Source: Anaerolineae bacterium CG2_30_58_95 (GTDB taxonomy: Bacteria > Chloroflexota > Anaerolineae > Anaerolineales > Villigracilaceae). From it: 6,221 bases of DNA. This document shows, in pieces, positions 3,825 to 6,221 of this stretch (positions are counted from its first letter, which is position 1; each line of letters opens with the position of its first letter). Below the pieces are notes generated by a model that did not search any database, was not told the DNA's origin, and saw nothing but the letters and a program-made list of their open reading frames with translations. The DNA is taken from positions 1 through 6,221 of the forward strand of contig MNXK01000154.1 in NCBI GenBank assembly GCA_001872165.1. The letters run 5' to 3'. Position numbers and translations under genes: made by a program.

Positions 3825-5289
3825 CGGACACCTCTGTATCCTCTTGATAGGGGATGGAAACCTCGACCCTGGCCCCCTCCCCCAAGCGCGAACTCAAGGT
3901 GAACTTGCCGCCCAACAGAGTGGCGCGCTCTTGCATACCCGTCAGGCCCCAGGAAGGCCGTTCGGAGGAGGCCATCGAGCGGGCATCGAAACCACGACCG
4001 TCGTCCGTTACTTGCACCCGTACCGCGTTGGGGCCGTAAGTCAGGTTGATACTGGCGTTCCTGGCATTGGCGTGCTTGACCACGTTGGTCAGCGCTTCCT
4101 GGGCGATGCGGAACAAGGCGGTTTTCACTGCCGAAGCGACAGGCCGTTCCTTCCCGTTGATCTCCACCCGCACGTACAAATGGGCGCGTTCCTGCACATC
4201 GTGGGCGTACCAGCGCAAGGCCGCCGGAAGGCCCAAATCGTCCAGATGGGACGGGCGCAGGTCGGCGATCAGTCGCTGCAGCTCGTCCAGGGAATGGGCG
4301 GCCAGTTCCTGCAATTGTCTCAAGGTCTGGTTGGCGCGGCCTTTATCGTCATTCTCTACCCTCGTCGCCAGGCCGCGTAAACCCATGCCGATGGCTGTCA
4401 AAGCCTGACCGGTCTCGTCGTGCAGCTCGCGCGCGATGCGTTGGCGCTCGCTCTCTTGGGCAGCCACCACGCGCTTGAACAACTCGCCGCGCATCGCCTC
4501 GCGCTGCTCGGCTTCCTTCAGGCGCGCTTCCTGTAGACTGGTAATCTGGCGTTCGATTTCCACCTGGAAAGCCCGCAGGAAGCGGATCACAAAGAAGGAT
4601 GCCAACACCGCTATCGCGGCGCGGAACAACTGCACCGGGAACCCGAATAGATTTTCGAACAGGGTTTGGTTAATGACATTCGAGGGCGGTAAGGTGGTCA
4701 TCTGGACGAACAACTGACCGATCAAGCCATACCAGCCAAACGCCACTGCGGCCCACAGTGCATCCCGGCCGAAGGAGACCAGCCCGGCCTGACGGAAGAC
4801 GCGCTGCTGAATGACCAACCCGATGGCGGCCAATAGCGCAGCCGGGATGGCAAGCGAATAACGCGTCCACACATCGGCTACATTCCAGATGAGGGGGGCC
4901 GGATAGTGTCCTTTCAGAATAAAAAGGCCAAACACCCATACGGTTTCCAAACCAAGGGGAACAACTAAGATCAGACGCGAGGCAGTCGGGGAAACGGCAA
5001 GCAAGTAACTACCAAAGGCCGCCAACGAGACGAACGAAAAGGCCAACATTGCCAGGTGCACGCCAAATAGCCAGGCAGGTATGGGCTGCCCGAGGAGCAC
5101 GGCGACGCCCTGGTACATTTCGAGCCATTCATTGGCCGCATGGATCAGGCCAAAGGCTGCCAGCGGGCGCAGGGCGCGCCGGAGGCGGGTATCCAAAGAA
5201 CGCCCACCTTCGACCATCACCAGCAAACCCATGCTGAAAAAAGCCAGGCCGTAGAAGAAATAAATCAGGCTGATTGGGGGAATGCTCAC
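3796..5289 (-). CDS. Multi-pass membrane sensor histidine kinase (NarX/DesK-type, HisKA_3)
   Basis: A 497-aa kinase. The N-terminal part (residues 1-240) holds about seven hydrophobic segments, roughly 6-26, 42-55, 72-98, 104-125, 144-161, 176-197 and 222-239, with no sizeable outside domain, so it probably senses something in or near the membrane. A coiled linker (241-275) joins the HisKA_3 dimerisation domain with phosphoacceptor His 290 in RIARELHDETGQAL. The X-region LRPSHLDDLGLPAAL (344-358) and an HATPase_c domain follow: N-box QEALTNVVKHA (397-407), DDGRGFD (429-435) and WGLTGMQER (447-455). The start is GTG at 5289 with GAGG 7 nt upstream, 27 nt after the zinc-ribbon gene. The signal is unknown; in this setting redox state, quinones or a membrane property are possible. 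It should phosphorylate the overlapping NarL-type regulator. Confidence 0.93.
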   Translation of the reverse strand: MSIPPISLIYFFYGLAFFSMGLLVMVEGGRSLDTRLRRALRPLAAFGLIHAANEWLEMYQGVAVLLGQPIPAWLFGVHLAMLAFSFVSLAAFGSYLLAVSPTASRLILVVPLGLETVWVFGLFILKGHYPAPLIWNVADVWTRYSLAIPAALLAAIGLVIQQRVFRQAGLVSFGRDALWAAVAFGWYGLIGQLFVQMTTLPPSNVINQTLFENLFGFPVQLFRAAIAVLASFFVIRFLRAFQVEIERQITSLQEARLKEAEQREAMRGELFKRVVAAQESERQRIARELHDETGQALTAIGMGLRGLATRVENDDKGRANQTLRQLQELAAHSLDELQRLIADLRPSHLDDLGLPAALRWYAHDVQERAHLYVRVEINGKERPVASAVKTALFRIAQEALTNVVKHANARNASINLTYGPNAVRVQVTDDGRGFDARSMASSERPSWGLTGMQERATLLGGKFTLSSRLGEGARVEVSIPYQEDTEVSDENPSPAGG

Positions 5290-5316
5290 CGGGATGCCTC
5301 GCCAATCCCTGGAGGA

Positions 5317-6221
5317 TTATTGCTCGCCGCGGCGTATGCGTATGCCACAGGCACGACAGAAAACGTCGCCCAGCTGGGCGCGCCGTCCGCATTGATGGCA
5401 ATAAACTGCTTCGGATTGCTCACCAGTCTTCTCGCGGCCTGGGGCATGGCGTTGACGAGACACGCCACCAGAGTCCCTCCGGCGGCCTTGCCAATAAAGC
5501 ACACCAGCCACCAGGCCGAAGAGGAATAAGACGGCTCCCAATATTCCTAAAACCCACGGCACATACTTCGTCCATGTCACTCGCCCCGGTGCAGTGGCGG
5601 GATTCTCGGCCGGTTGAACGCTCAAGCCTGGCGCGCTCAGGGAATCAGTCGCTTTCTGGTAATCCACAGTCAGCATATAAGTCTCGCCAGCCGCCAGGGA
5701 ACCGAACCCCGAAGTGTAGTAGGTCAAGCCCTCCGCTCCGATAATGCTATTCGGGAGCGCCGGCGAGGTTTGCAAGTCAGAGGCCTCGATAGGCATCTGG
5801 AACTGGACGGCAAACGAATCAACCGCATAATCTCCCGCCCAAAGATAGACATAATGACGGGCAGCCCCCTGCTTTATCAGCGCGTCGTAATATTCGATCT
5901 GAATATCCAAACTTGTGGTTGAAAGAGACAGTGTTGCCCACTCACCCTGGATCTGGCGGTCATAGTTAATATTGAGCAGCGCTCCACTCGCCTCCGCGCT
6001 TGCCACCGCGTTGACCGTCGCCTGCGCGGGAATGCGCACGGTCAGATCGGCAGGCAAGACTGTATCCGGCGCAAGGGTAAGGTGTTCGATGACCAGCACA
6101 GCCGGACGGTCAAATTCCGGCCAGATATCTATTTTTGCAGTACTGAACTTAACTCCTCCCTGCGCTTGTGCACCAACCGGCAAGAAAAGCGCAGCCAACA
6201 ACGTGGTAGCGAGGTAGGCTG
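5317..6221 (-). CDS. Exported membrane protein with C-terminal cytosolic zinc ribbon (5' end outside window)
   Basis: The frame is open to the right edge, so the true start is beyond 6221; a TTG at 6201 lies in the middle of the signal peptide (AYLATTLLAALFLPVGAQAQ) and is not a credible start. Numbering from that TTG: after cleavage near AQA comes a beta-rich region of about 190 residues (KIDIWPEFDRPAVLVIEHLT, then YVYLWAGDYAVDSF, then GLTYYTSGFGSLAAGE), a transmembrane segment at about 213-237, a basic linker, and a zinc ribbon CHQCG...CRACG (Cys 268, 271, 282, 285). The beta domain should face outward and the ribbon inward. The family is one I associate with Anaerolineae genomes; its function is not known to me. 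It is the visible first gene of the unit with the kinase 27 nt downstream, so it may act in sensing or envelope upkeep. Confidence 0.82.
   Translation of the reverse strand, partial: AYLATTLLAALFLPVGAQAQGGVKFSTAKIDIWPEFDRPAVLVIEHLTLAPDTVLPADLTVRIPAQATVNAVASAEASGALLNINYDRQIQGEWATLSLSTTSLDIQIEYYDALIKQGAARHYVYLWAGDYAVDSFAVQFQMPIEASDLQTSPALPNSIIGAEGLTYYTSGFGSLAAGETYMLTVDYQKATDSLSAPGLSVQPAENPATAPGRVTWTKYVPWVLGILGAVLFLFGLVAGVLYWQGRRRDSGGVSRQRHAPGREKTGEQSEAVYCHQCGRRAQLGDVFCRACGIRIRRGEQ

Noticed and set aside
6199..6201. TTG at 6201 as the start of the zinc-ribbon protein
   Set aside because: The frame is open to the window edge, and the codons before it (AYLATT) continue the signal peptide, so the true start lies outside.

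Overview
The window looks like a piece of a Chloroflexota (Anaerolineae-like) chromosome. The clues are the Pro/Thr-rich '(P)TPxPTP' linker before a C-terminal membrane anchor, the style of the membrane zinc-ribbon protein and of the membrane-bound NarX-like kinase, and an HNH cassette of a type I associate with Chloroflexota and cyanobacteria. This assignment rests on pattern recognition, not on a search. No rRNA, tRNA, CRISPR array or transposase gene is visible.

Region A (1-1747, minus strand) is a compact respiratory-type operon. Transcription order is: a 42-aa single-span membrane peptide, a 110-aa membrane-anchored 'two-CW' Cys protein, an octaheme c-type cytochrome with signal peptide and C-terminal anchor, and the start of a Tat-exported 4Fe-4S ferredoxin subunit that runs off the left edge. 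The junctions are tight (TGATG and ATGA overlaps; one 22-nt gap with a strong ribosome binding site). The likely role is electron transfer at the outer face of the cytoplasmic membrane, with a quinol-reactive NrfD-type subunit expected further downstream, outside the window.

Region B (1748-2272) is a long intergenic stretch between divergent genes. It holds a weak minus-strand promoter candidate with an inverted/direct-repeat element behind it. It also holds a 160-bp miniature inverted-repeat element (2039-2198) flanked by perfect 9-bp direct repeats, and a plus-strand promoter whose TATAAT lies inside a palindrome.

Region C (2273-3108, plus strand) is a two-gene cassette: a protein with a ribbon-helix-helix-like N-terminus, overlapping by 70 nt an HNH (HNN-variant) nuclease. 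It is the only plus-strand coding block and, with the miniature element beside it, looks like accessory DNA. A perfect 17-bp-stem hairpin (3129-3165) separates it from the convergent genes to its right.

Region D (3174-6221, minus strand) is a three-gene unit: a secreted/membrane protein with a cytosolic zinc ribbon (its start lies beyond the right edge), a multi-pass membrane sensor histidine kinase of the NarX/DesK type, and a NarL-type response regulator overlapping the kinase by 29 nt. The regulator could control the nearby cytochrome operon, but nothing in the sequence proves it.
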